Assembly: GCF_000003815.2 (NCBI RefSeq)
Contig: NC_049982.1
Location: 12,544,043-12,608,042, forward strand
Direction: 5' to 3'
Source of the DNA: Branchiostoma floridae
Lineage: Eukaryota; Chordata; Leptocardii; Amphioxiformes; Branchiostomatidae
Length of the DNA stretch: 64,000 bases
This document shows, piece after piece, positions 33,601-46,300 of the stretch (the first letter of the stretch is position 1; each line of letters starts with the position of its first letter). The notes beneath the pieces are model-generated. The model ran no database searches and was not told the DNA's origin. It saw only the letters and a list, made by a program, of their open reading frames with translations. The translations under genes were made by a program, and so were the position numbers.

Positions 33601-34404
33601 CTTTGGGGGTTTAATCTATCTTTAATGTAAGTATCATAGTACGATGAAAAAAGTGGTCTAATTTGACCTTTTCGTCTGGCACAGACGTCCTAAAGTCAAA
33701 CGCGGGAACCTAAGCCGAACTCCTGTTGCATGATATCATGTGACGTCTCTAGTTTCCGCGCTAAAAGTCATTTAATTTAGTTCATGTAATGTAGCTGCCC
33801 CGGCTCTGGGATCATAACTGAGTGGTTCTATCCTTATTTGTCTCCAATGGTTGTTTTTAAGCCTCGTTGACAGGTGAATGCCAAAGAATAAACGATGCAT
33901 GTAAAAGACACGTTTTGAGAAATCACATGAAATCACAGACAACTACATCAAAATATGGACATACTCAATGACGATAGGCTTGAAGTATTTGTGAATCGTT
34001 TACCACGATATTTGACTGGTAAATGTTCAAATGCAACAAATAAATATCAGTAGATATAACCGATTGTAGAAGCAAGGTTCAAGAAGTTTTAACTTAACAA
34101 AATGTCATGAGCACAATCGCCATTTTGGAGACAACAATTTTTCAATGTGTAAAACAGAAATTATTTTTTTTATTGTTTATGTTCCCATCATCCCTTCGAG
34201 TAAGGTCCCCCTGTCTACCCGCATTTATTGAGTTTCACCACTTTTGTGCAGGGATTGACATGATAAGTGACTATCAACTTTTCAAGATCACACTGTTAAG
34301 TGTGGTGGGTTCTTAAACGTGCTCAAGGTTTTGCTCTGTTTATACTTTCAGCTTTCCGTCCCATCAGAGAGAACGTCCCTAACCGAAGCTTGGCACACGT
34401 CAAA
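30684..34404. other. Intergenic, no supported gene
   Basis: About 3.7 kb. Overlapping open frames at 32647-33021 (+) and 32680-32979 (-) sit in a GC-richer part but have no domain. A small hairpin TCGTCTG...CAGACGA lies near 32121-32140. Confidence 0.4.
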
Positions 34405-34530
34405 TTAGGTGGTGGGTGTAAAGCACAAGGGCACAACGCTTGGGCCTGCTAGTGATTCGAACCAAGACCCTTCAGATTTAAATTAACGTCAACAACCCCA
34501 ACAGCAAAACCACCTGGCCACCTTATATCC
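34405..34530 (-). repeat. tRNA-derived SINE-like element
   Basis: On the - strand a TGGCCAGGTGG A-box-like motif (34510-34520) is followed about 50 nt later by GGTTCGAATC (34454-34463), the polymerase III B box. A stretch resembling the invertebrate SINE block follows (GTGCCCTTGTGCTTTACAC). The arrangement and spacing fit a degenerate tRNA-headed SINE rather than a tRNA gene. Confidence 0.5.
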
Positions 34531-34864
34531 TCACACCTTTCGACAGCTCGGGTTATGATCCTACTTACAGTGGATATCTATTCCACTACCGCGGACAGGG
34601 TAGTCGTTTCACAATCTGCTATTGTAATGTTGTATTTCTCATTTATTCTCCCGTCGATTATCGGCTTGACGCTAAAAGCCTGTTTTAATCTATTTGATAG
34701 TGTCGGAGATAATGTAATCATCATCTCCAAGCTCTGTTTGGTGGTTGTGCGTGCGTTTGAGCTGTACCTGATGAATGAATATCAATGTGGAATTGAAGAC
34801 GACACCTGTCGTTCATATAGAGCAAAAGTACACCAACAACACCAATTTGATACAAATTTACATC

Positions 34865-34937
34865 GACACATAAGCAGGTGTACGCAGATTATGTGTACAC
34901 CTGCTTATGTACGACACATAAGCAGGTGTACGCAGAT
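34865..34937. repeat. Triple repeat with hairpin (ACATAAGCAGGTGTAC)
   Basis: The 16-mer ACATAAGCAGGTGTAC occurs at 34868-34883, inverted at 34895-34910, and direct again at 34916-34931. The direct copies extend to 25 bp (34865-34889 and 34913-34937). The result is a strong hairpin plus a tandem copy. Confidence 0.9.
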
Positions 34938-37900
34938 ATTTGATATCATACGGTAGCAAGTGATACTGTGATGAATTCGAAGTTAAAATATTTAGTATTC
35001 ACGATAAGAAACGGGAAATTATGAATGAAAGAAATCTGTCAAGTCGTGAGGAAAATGTGTCACAAGACCCCCAGTGGACAAATCGATAAACTGACTAACC
35101 AATAAATCGATGAGCAACTAAGCAGCCGACCAACCAACCAATCTACTGACCAATCTGAACTGTGAAACTTCTGGCAGCCTGAGCAAGGGTCGCAGGATGC
35201 AGCTCACATCTTTGCGTCACACCACCAAGCCCCCCCCCCCCCCCTCCGCTTCCCTCTTTTCCGCGCTAAAAGCGTTTTAATTTGGAGATAACATCGGTCC
35301 TTGTTTCAAACCGAGCCATTTCATCCCAACCCTCTGAAAATGGGCATCTCGTTTGGCGTATCGACTTCTCCGTAATGACAGTCTCGCCGAAGTTATTGGA
35401 CATTGCCAACCCGGCTTTGGCGATATTGAAAACCACAAAATGAATGCCTTCGTTTGCGATACCAGCGGCTGATAATGAGTGGAGGACGGGATGCTTGACG
35501 TCCGTACAGTCTTCTTCACTCTCACATCGCCGTTTGACGCCAAAAATCGTTAATCTCTACGAAAAAATTCACTCTTGGTGTTCAGTTTCTGACAACTCAA
35601 AACTAACATTTCATCCACCGATTTTTTTTGCTGCAAATTTATATGAAGATATTTGCGTCAAACAACCTATTTGATCAAGACCGTTTGATGCAATTTCTGG
35701 CAGCTCAATAAATGTTAGTGTGTAATATGACGGGGATTATGCTCTTGTTGCTTTATCTGTTCCATCCGTCTGAAGTGAGACAGCTGGAAGCCGTTCTAAG
35801 CTCCTGTTTTACGCCACGTCCGCCGTTAGATTCACTCCTTTAATGATCGGAAAGATATGTCTAAAGAGATCGAACCCAGCATATTTTGGGCGATGATGTA
35901 TTTGATCGTCATGCACGGCGCATATGCGCACGGAACGAGGGCGTGTTGCAACATCTTAATTATGCATTATTACTTTTTTTATGATTGTAATGAAAAAGGT
36001 ATTAACGTCACGCGGGAACTGCACGTAATTGCCAGCCTGCTTTCTTATATTAAAGTTATTGTTATTTGACAGGCTGTTGAAATGTTCTATGTGTTTTTTC
36101 CTGTGATAATTCTGTATCATCTCGAGCAAGTTGTTCCTCCTGATCCCTTTATTCCATCTTAATCACGACGCCTAGCATTTCGTATTATTCATTCTGTCGC
36201 CTACAATAATGGAATTGCCGATGCGCAGTCCCCTGATCATAGTTGCTGAAACACACGCATTACAAACCGATCTCTAGCCAATTCCAAACCTTTTCACGAC
36301 ACTTAACGACCCAATAACTGTCGGCGTGATTTGTCCGACCGTTCCCCTCAGCTTCATAAACATTTCAAACTCGTATATCCGTGATGAGGAAAGTTGTCGG
36401 AGTAGATCGTAATTCTGTCGTTTATCGCTCGTCCCTAAGTCTTAAAATTCTACCACATTAGCAGATTGTGCCGTTTTTATGGTAGTTTATAATTGGCTTC
36501 TGAGAACCACTTTACCAGAGTTACCGTTTTGTTTCATTGTTGAACGTTTAGGCCCGAGAAGCACATTTTATATGCTTGGCGTTTGTCACTCTGAGGAACT
36601 TATTCAAATTAAATGCCAAGGCATGTCCTATGACAATTAAACATAGAAGCCAATCCATTACCTGACGCAGCATTAAAAAGTCACAAATAACGCCCAAGAC
36701 GCGTCTTTCATCCTAAAAGCGCTGCCATTTAATACGCTTGCCGCGGGAAGCAAATGTTATATTTCCTGGGATAATTTCGCCCGATCCACTTCTATTATGT
36801 CTCGCATCATTCTAATCGCCCTGCGGATTTGAGTATTTCCTCTTCCATTTCGGAGCTGTGTTGGTGCCAGTCGTGTTGAGCGGCACGGGTCCCACCGCCC
36901 CTCAGACTCATAACTACCACTGGAATCCCACCACTCCAATAGGAGAAAACGTCACGGGAATTATATCCCGTCACGTTACAGAAAATAGCTATGTATTCAT
37001 CAAACCATGTACATCAGCATCGTAAATTACACCCAGCAAAATATAACGAGAAATAGGATAGATATGTAGCGATTTCGTCCTTGTTAGCAGCACAAGAAGA
37101 ACAAGAATAAATCGTTAGAATGATTTTTTTTTCACAACACAAAGAGTATATTTTATAAAACATCACGTTGTGAGATGGGAATAATGGCGTTATCGACAGT
37201 AGTCACTGATCTACTCACTGCCTATTTCAATCTGGGAAGTAGTCAATATAACTTTCAAAGGCTATTACAGATCAGCGCCGTGGACAGATAGCGGAGGAGT
37301 CTACCGTTCCTGACGGCACATAGACCCGCAATATCGCTCAACTTGAGATGGATATCACTTCGGCATGAATTGACTCCAAAATGACTTCAAATTAGGACCG
37401 GTATATTGCAATTTATCGAGAGGATATTTCTCAGTTTAGGATTTATTATACGCAGGGGTTAATGGGAGCCGTGTTCCGGCGCAGAAGACGTTATATTCGG
37501 TGGCAGGGATTTTAAAGGCGGTATCAATCAAATTCGAAATGACAGAAAATTCATTGCGACTTCCTGAGCACGGATTTGGTTCCCTAGCGTTATCAAATTT
37601 TATGATTACGGTCGTATCATTCATTTTTGCTCTAAAGCGCTGCTCCAATTTCTACTCAGCGGAGGAGGAAATGTCGAACATCAGGGAAAATATGAAATGA
37701 TATATTCTTAAACTGAGGCATTACAATATTACCTGGTAGTAATGCCCATAAATACAGTTAAATTATCGGGCCTATAGCCAAATAGATGAAACAAAATGTA
37801 TGACTAAAAGTCGTGCATGTACTAACAGGCGCTGTTACGGTACAGAGGCCCACGGGACGTCGCCTTGTAAGAATAAGATGGTACAAAAAAATGTGCAATG

Positions 37901-39126
37901 CTCACACAATGGAACAATGATAAACAGGAGTGAATTATGGTGACTATTTTTTTCTGCAATATCAAAAGCCATAAAACGCTGCCCTATTAGTATATTCGTC
38001 CCCATGTTTTCGCTTTCTCAATATGACGGTGATGTATCATATATCATATTTGTTGTTTGATTGCTCCTGTCATTGTTTAAAGACTGTGCATGATCCAGGC
38101 AGTCAAGCGGTTTTCGACGTCTCCTTTGTACGCTTAATGAAGACATTAAGCCGTCCTTGTGCGCGGTTCGACTGTTCAGCCTGTCTGAACCCCACTTCAT
38201 AAACGTCTCTTCTGCCTTTGTTGTGGCCAAGATTTGTGGGCAAGCATTGTCTCATTATTGAACGAGGCCCCAAGCGATATGGGCGAATTTTATGTGAAAA
38301 CAGCCATTAAAATACTGGGCGAGAGACAAGTCTTCGGTGGCGTTGTCTACTGCAGCGAAAAACGATTTGTTTTGTTTTAAAACTATAAAGCGAAGCAGGC
38401 AAGGTGACAAACGTACACGTGAAACGTTAATGTGATATTTTCTATCTGCACGGCGGTGATTTGAAGCATCGGCCCATAGGTATACCTATATATACATTGT
38501 TGCCACCGCGATATTTTCTTCAAATCTCACGAGAGTGCATTACCGTATCACGTTACTAAGCTGCTTTCACTAAAAGGTTCTTTCTCCCAGCCTAAGGGAT
38601 ATCCCCCTAACTCTAGTCAAATGTATGAGACGCGTCCACAGAAGCACCGATTAAAATTGCATGGGATTTTCACCCGTCTGATCAGAAATATGACCGCGTA
38701 AACAACACCGGCGGTTTAACTACCGTCGTTTTCACCTTTGAGTCCTGTCAGGTTCCCCTTACCGGAGAGGAAACGTGCGTTTAGGCGTCAACTCCTGTCA
38801 TATTTCGTCGTGAATACTCGTTATTTCGAGATTACCGGCTCTCTAAGGATGTGATCAGTCTTCGGTACCCTTCAATTTCATCCTGGTTTGAGAAATCGAC
38901 ACGGCAGGGGTCGACTTAACGCGAGGAAATGAAACGACATTTGTAAAACATCATATTAGAAGACGATAACTTAATCTGTGTTTTTAAGATGTGACAAATT
39001 GTAACATATACGCGGTATTCATAATTCTTTTGCACGTATTTCTGTCTGCATTTCACGTTCACTGTTTGTCTCTAATTGAAAATTTGTCCGTTTCAATTTG
39101 GTAACATTTTTGTTTAAAACATCCCA
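34938..39126. other. Intergenic, no supported gene
   Basis: About 4.2 kb with a C15 run at 35230-35244. Mostly unique AT-rich DNA with TAATTA/ATTTAAT-type sites. No coding exon can be supported. Confidence 0.4.
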
Positions 39127-39332
39127 TGATAGAATACGTGACTATTTGTTTTAAGCTACATACCAGTAATAGTTTTTCAAAGTCCTAAGTGTACCTCAAC
39201 TCAACCTTGAAAAATGTGTGTGGAAATATGATAGAAATACCTGACTATTTGTTTTAAGGTACATACCAGTAATAGTTCTTCAAAGTCCTAAGTGTACCTC
39301 AAACCAATTTTCAAAAATATGTGTGGAAATAA
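39127..39332. repeat. Two-copy tandem repeat, 103-bp period
   Basis: The segment with GACTATTTGTTTTAAG at 39140 recurs at 39243 with a few substitutions and covers about 103 bp each, including CAAAGTCCTAAGTGTACCTC in both. Divergence shows it is older than the 60-bp duplication at 15795. Confidence 0.92.
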
Positions 39333-42265
39333 TGTTTGGGTAGAAATATTTCCTTGGTTCCGGTTGCGTTTTTCATTTCTCTCTCGTCCATCAGTGTTGA
39401 TAAACCTGGTAATAAGCGAGCTCTTACACACGGCAGGGAATCCTGTAATTGTCCACACACTAAACAAATATATGTGCATAATATCTCGCAGTCACCCTCC
39501 ACAGAGTATCGTGCACTACACACATGTTACCGTTTTTATCTGGGCAGGACTTTCTTTTGTCAGTTCGAGGTCTCCCCATGTTCACAACCCTGGAACCATG
39601 TGTACATAACGTGTGACTTCTATTTGTTTATGCTTTCAAAATCAATGGAGACAAGGAAAGAAAAGCGAAGAATATTTTCGATCGGTTTTCCCACCATCAC
39701 AAAAGAGTATGTTGTTTTTCGATGTGTCACATGGATGGCGTTTCTTGCAGGTGAAATTTACCAGGCAGAGGCCGGGGTAATCCGGGGCTGCAGGGCATTG
39801 TTTGTCAACCGTAGACACCGTGCCCTCACGTTAAACCGTACAACCGCGCACAACGTACCGTAAGTCCCCTCGTACACACACTCGCCCGGGCAAGAATACA
39901 AGCTTCAACCAACAGCTTATAATCGCTCTGACATTTCGACCTTCCTAGTCTAAATCTCCCGACCAACCCTTTTGTTCTGTTTCACAACCTGACATTTTCA
40001 TCGGGGATTGTTTGATATTTTTCCGATGACGCATCGGACCTTCCCCTTCTCCCAAGGTTATATGGACAGCATAGCCACGAACCCAACGGACACTGTAACG
40101 TGTAACACAACATCCCAACATATTTGATGACGATAATTATCACATCGTCACAACAGCCAGGACATACCTGACATTTGTTTAACAAATAGGGTTTACAACG
40201 TTTTAGATATGTACCAATCCAAACAGCGCCTGTAAGCTAAAAAAAATGATTCAATTACGAATATTTTGCCATGCAAAGTCACAGAATCTATCGTAACACC
40301 AAAGGACAAAAGGTTACTGTGATTTAAGACTCTTATTTTGTCATAATTTAATGTCGCGATTTGGTCTCCACTAAAGCTAAATTTATGGGACAGGTTGTGT
40401 TGAAACTCTGCACTAATTAACGATCGATATCTCAAAACAGGCGCTTGGGGCCAAACCCATAGCGATCATTTATAAACATTATCCTTATAAAAAGGAATAA
40501 GATAGGTCCGATAGTCTATATTCTCCTCACTTACGAAACGATGATATCAATTTTACATCTATATCAGGTGTGCTATAACTCTGCAAAATGTTTGCGTACA
40601 ATTTATTAGTTTAGTAACAACATTTGATACATGATGCACCGACTTAGGACCAATTTATGTTCTTTATTCCGACTATGCATTTCACTGACCCAAGCAAGTC
40701 TTCTTTATTTCATTAAGGGCGTGATCTCACCCAAAGCCCGTCTTAGGTTCTCATAAGCGACTCCTTGGGGCGAGCACTCGCAGGTTATTATTACCATACT
40801 CAAGGGTTATGATCGATTCAAACCTCGTTTTCCCATTCTGCTCTTTGTTCTCGATAATTCATAAACATCATATTACAGCCATGTATGGATTACGTCCAAT
40901 TTCTGACGACATTAATAGAGGGATCTCCATGGATCATTTTCATACATCACGTCAATTTCTGACTTCCTGATACGATTGTCATCAAAATGGCGTGTTAATA
41001 GCTTACAGAAGGCGAAGGAAAAGGGACCCGGAGACAGAAATGAAATCAATTTTCAGCGGTAGTTGTGGAAAGGAGGGTTTATGCCTGAAGAAAACTGTAA
41101 TATCCGTACGTCGCTTTGGTCTCTGTCGACCGGCATCTGATGACTGAAATCCTGAACGAGATCCCCCGACCGACAGGGGAGCTCCCGGGGCAAGCTGAAG
41201 ACTCTTCCGCACAGGCAGGGTTACTGAACACGGGGAACACAGCTTGCCCAGACGAATAACCCGACAGAGCGAGGATTTAATGTTGTCGTTTCTCTTTAAG
41301 CTTGATTGTTCTTGAGACGAATCTGTGTACCGATGTCTCCTGACGGTGTTCCGCGGGAGCGAAGCCTCTCTCGCGCCCGCTCCCTCCAACGTGCCCGCCC
41401 GACCTGGCTCGTTATGCCAGTTGGAAATGTAGGCTATGTCTTCTGGGGTTCATACTGAATTTACTATAGGTGAAACACATGTACAGCATACAGAGGATTT
41501 CTACTGGTTTTAGAAGAGTAGTAATAGAAGTTACGAGTTCCTGAAAAGGACGTCAATTCTTTCTGACACTTTGGAAAATGCGGTAATGATTGTAACTGAT
41601 TCGGGTCTTTGGGACTTATGCATATTTTAAAGGGCTATCGCTTTAATCTAGCAGAAAAAGGTCACTCTAAATAACCTTTATAGCGTCACAATACCCCAGC
41701 GTTTTGCTTTATTTAATCCACTGCACTTGAGGTGAACTAGTGTGTTTGAATTAACGCCATTCGTGGGCATTATCCAAATCAAATTCCTCTCAATAAAGGC
41801 AGCTATTTTATGATGGGTAAAGTCAGGACGTTATGATTTTGTTCTTTTGTAGCGTGAGTGGGGAGTAACAGGTGCACTGCCGCGGTGACTCACGCATTTA
41901 CATGAAAAACTTCTCATATTTCAAACTAACGGTTCCACAAATACTACCCCGCTGCGACCGTACAAAAGAGAGACCGGATAACAAAAACACATTTCTCATC
42001 ATGACTCGGGTTGATTGGGTTATTTTTGAAATTGACGTGTGTCTATTTCATGGAGAAGACGTACAGAGGGGATCTCATCTCACGGCTTTATTACCAGTAG
42101 ACCTAATTTTGCCTTGATGTTAATTAGATTTGCGACCCATTTAGTGGCATTTCTTTTTCCGTCCTACAAATTAACTCTATTAATTCGACTGATAACCCTA
42201 ATAGTGCAATGATTTTTGGGCTAATGAAATCTCCAAAACGCAAGGCTTTTCTTTTTCCTTCCAAC
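39333..42265. other. Distal 3' flank of Tlx, no supported gene
   Basis: Contains a 175-codon + strand frame (39336-39863) and a 128-codon - strand frame (41003-41389) without recognisable domains. The latter lies in a GC-rich, CpG-containing patch (41050-41400) that could be a regulatory element. Confidence 0.35.
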
Positions 42266-43074
42266 TTTATTAAGTTCTGAGGAAGAAATATGGTTTCTCT
42301 GACAGAGGAACAGATTGGCGACACGCACACGCTTTCATCATAAGGATACACTTTTTCTTTAATAATAAGATAAGTAAGGAAATATTCCTCGTCAGTGGTT
42401 GTCTCAGTTTGAGAACGTCGAGAAAACAAAAACAAAAGCATACGACGATTATGCAAAAGTGAATAAAATTATCGTCACAATGTGTCTACTGTCCAGCCGA
42501 ACCCCCCATTCGGTACATTTGAGGCCCTTTCTTTGGTGTACAGGAGAAATTACACATATCAGCATGTGGCGTCGTTCTGATATTCTGATAAGCTAGGGCA
42601 ATATAACTGATATCACATGCGTATGTACAATGATAAGGATGCACTATCATGTAAAAATTACATCGATTCTGATTTAAATATTATTGCTCACTATGGAACC
42701 TATATAACTCTTAAAGCGTACAAATAGTTCCAACGACTTGGTATGAAGCATAAAACAAATAGGAACAGAGTCTAAGAAAAGCGTACAAACTTTCTGTACA
42801 GGTTTCGTAAGTAACATCTTTGTTTTCTTTTACAACCTCCATGTGTATGTCCGACGGAGGTTCTGGTTCGAGTCTCACTCTTGCGATCCTGTCAAATAAC
42901 CATCGCTTGGCTCGTTTCTATTTTGCACAGTTGCCCTGCAATTGTCACAAACCGTTCTTGGATTGAAAGAACAAGTTGGTACAGCACAAGATGATGTTGT
43001 ACTCACGGGGGCCACCGGGTCCCAGCGCCACGTCCCTTCGGCACCCAGTCCCTTACTGTCCCGACAAGTTTTTG
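42266..43074 (-). other. Putative Tlx 3'UTR
   Basis: Sequence downstream of the Tlx stop. The first AATAAA on the - strand is at 42271-42266, about 800 bp past the stop, a plausible polyadenylation signal. A hairpin AACCTCC...GGAGGTT (42834-42862) lies within it. Confidence 0.35.
42834..42862. repeat. AACCTCC...GGAGGTT hairpin
   Basis: Arms at 42834-42840 and 42856-42862, the same as the hairpins in the glycosidase introns. A following GGTTCGAGTCTC looks like a tRNA B box, but no A box is present. Confidence 0.45.
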
Positions 43075-43306
43075 CTAGCAGATCGTTGGCGTGGTGAGGG
43101 AGGGTGCGTTCAGGTAGGCCGGCCGGTTGGGGTCGGGCTTGTTCTCTGCCCACGGTTGAAGCGATTGTAGGGCGTGCAAAGACGCGTTGTAAGCACAGAT
43201 AGGATCGTAAGTCTGAGGCATGTTCTTCGCTGCTTCCGCTTGTAGCTGCAGCAGCATTCTGTTGGCCTGCTGTCTCTCCGCCTCTCTCTCCTCGGCTGTC
43301 TGCCGC
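43075..43306 (-). CDS. Tlx: Tlx exon 3: end of homeodomain and C-terminal block
   Basis: The acceptor is CCCCACTACAG and the stop is TAG at 43077-43075. It encodes [18 protein letters not shown] and then [20 protein letters not shown] and a short tail ending TPTIC. The join to exon 2 splits the Arg codon after KW of the homeodomain. Confidence 0.97.
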
Positions 43307-46300
43307 CTGTAGTGGGGAGGCACACACTTGCTTAACACGGTGCGAAACGGCACATCCTCTAAGTATTGATATACAGGTGAGTGAAGCATGGCGGAGAAGG
43401 GATAGGTGGTGGTTGGAGGGTCGCTGTACCATTTCCTTTCTTCTGTCGTCTTTCTGAGGGGGCAGAGGGGGTCGACACTTTAACCTTCGTAACTTTAAGT
43501 CATGCTTTGTTTTCGTTATTTGAAATTCCAATTTCATTACATGGGGTCTGGAATTTTGACGCCTGTTTTATTCGAATATATGAAACAAAGATGGAATGGC
43601 AGAAGGCTTTTGGCCTGTAGGAAGTAAGCTAAGCAAAAAAAGTGAGAAGAAGTATACAAAGGTATATATATATGTATATGTGTGCGTGTGTGTGTGTGTG
43701 TGCGTGTGTATGTGTGCATTACTGTAGCTTGTAGGGTGAGATATAGAAAGAAAAACAGACAAAACAAACGTGAGTGAGGGTATCGTAGATTTTACAATAC
43801 ATACATACATAACGCCATGATACACAATACACACGTCCACTGCAATCAGTGCTACTACAACTCTACACATCTAGTGTTTACGAGAGCAGAGCCGGGCAGT
43901 TGTAATCTCTCCCAGTATATAGCCCTTATCTACACTTTAAGTATGGAGGGCCCGGTCGACGACATGTCTTCTCTCTTACACGACACTGATCTGTATCTCC
44001 CAAAGCTTTTAGTTTCTGACGCTGTCAGCGATGTTTGTTGTCAACTACACAAGATTTGTGTGTGTACATGTCCCACAGCCCAAACAACCACGACACCACA
44101 GGATGAACCTTATCCTAACCTTCCTCTCATACTGCTGTAAATTTTACACTGTAATAAAGAGTATCATTTCCCCTCAGTGAATTATTAGGTTCAAGATGTT
44201 AGATGCTGGCAAACGATTACAAGTAGCTATAGCAAAAAAGCAGGACAGAATAATTACTGTGAAAATACAAACTTGAGCTACACACGTTTTTTTTTTGAAG
44301 CGGGCTATAGTACACACGTGGGGGATATAATATTAGGGTAAAACCAACAAGTTTGTACGGGTTCAATAGGCTGTATATGCCGCACACACACACAAAAACA
44401 CACACACTTAGAAATTAAATGTGAATGACAAAGAGTCAGCGGGGTGGGAGGGGGGAGCCCGGGGTGCTGATTGTTGAGACCCCGTGTTCCTGCCGTGTCC
44501 CCTGCAGAGACGACCACCTGACTATACCATCTGCAGCGTACTCAACATGCACCAGTCAAGAACAAAAACTAACTGCACACTACATGACGGAAAACAAAAG
44601 CAAAGCACACTAGTCTAAGCGGTCATACGAGGAATTTTGGCCAGAGTGGGAAAAGTTGTAAAATACGTCCAGACAAAGCTTGGTCTATTTTTCTCTCTCT
44701 CTTGGTGATATGTGCTTAAGATTTACTATGCACTTCCTACAGCACCCACTCAAGCACCTTCACGGGAAGATGGTTATCTTCCATTCCAAGATTCCAGGGA
44801 ACCATCTTTATCATTTGTGCGCAAAAATGAAAAATATGTGAGACTTCCGAATATGCCCAAGAGTGCAATGTATTAGTGGTAGATCAACATAGAAAGTACT
44901 TTGTGAAGAAGACCATTTCTTGCTGTGAAATGTGTCTTCTCTCTGCCTGTTCCCTCTTACTTTTTGGTGGCAATTTAAAAAGAATAAAGACTGACAGCAA
45001 GTACAGACGAGAGGAAAGGTTAGGAAAGTTGTCTGGCCCGAGTTTCTGTCTATCGTCACGTCGGTACGAGAAAGATGCAGCCGTCTGAAAGCAAGAAAAC
45101 AGACGCGGGTCCCTCGCACGCAAGTGTCTATCATGATGGGGGTGGGGGGCAGGTGGTGAGGACTGAACTTGAATTTGCCTGACTCTAGCACGACACAACT
45201 GCTCTCATACTGATATATCAGAGAGCGGTTATTGTAAGCACTATCTCACCTTGCTGTTTCATGTCTTAAGGGTAGTTTGTGATATAGTATGTTCACAGGA
45301 AACTTGCTGAGCCCTCTCGGCTTTTCGTACATAGATTTGCAACCTGTTAAGGTTTAACGTTAGTCAGAAATAGCTCGGTAGGATATAGGCACATAGCGGA
45401 ACGTTTATCCCTAGATTTTGACAGGTAGCGTGTTGGTAAGGTTTGGTTACTATGGGAAGGGCAGAGACACTAGGAAAATCTGCCGTACGCTGTCCCTCTG
45501 GCTATGAAGGGTGGCGGGTATTGTTTTCGGTCGTACGGTCTATTGTCCCTTCCACGACCCCATCCTGGGCGCCACCATGCCCTCGGCTACAAATTCCACC
45601 CCTCGCCCCGTGGCCGTGTGTGTGTGTGTGCGGTTAAGGTACAGAGAAACCACCGGCGTAGTCAACTCTTTAACGTGTGGACTTAACACACATATCTGAC
45701 AAAATCGCTGGGATACAGCTTCGCCTAATGAGCTCTAAATACCACCAGCCAACATCAGGGGTTAGCCTTAATGTCAAAACGCCCATAGTAAAAATTCGCG
45801 AAAATCAAATAACTTGTAAGAACATCACGACCTTAAACCTCTCAGTCTAACGTCTTTTATCTTTCCTTTCATTGCCGCTACCTTCTTTTAAAGCTCACGT
45901 CCTGACAAATAAGAATAGAGGGGGTACTTTAGGGCCCACACCGCTTGCCATTAGCTGAAGATGTTCAGTCTTTAGCGAGACTATTTGTAAGCGCTTCTGG
46001 GCACGAGATCAACAGTACAGATACAGGTTGGTGTCTGCTGTCGGTACTGTCCGATCGACGCCAGAAAACTAGATAAGGCTACCGGTCATTCTGGTAAGAG
46101 GGAACAAGAGAAAATGGGGTAACAAATCTAAATGCCATAAATCTGCTACGGTTTAAGTACAGTGGTACTTCCCGAGGTGATAGAAATGATGTGAGTGGTG
46201 TGAATGTGGGGAACATAGTACACAGTCATATCTACCTCCACTTTGTTCTTCTGTTCTGAAACCAAGTCTTGACTTGGGCGTCAGTCATTTTGAGTTGGGT

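Noticed and set aside
39336-39863. 175-codon + strand open frame
   Set aside because: No recognisable domain, no start or splice context, ordinary composition, and it begins inside the region flanking the 103-bp repeat; length alone is not enough.
41003-41389. 128-codon - strand frame in a GC-rich patch
   Set aside because: No domain or splice evidence; GC-rich DNA has fewer stops by chance.
42833-42885. Possible tRNA gene (GGTTCGAGTCTC B-box-like)
   Set aside because: No A box at the right distance and no acceptor-stem pairing; likely chance or part of the small hairpin.
42875-43537. 220-codon - strand open frame
   Set aside because: It is an out-of-frame shadow of Tlx exon 3, which has an unambiguous conserved frame.
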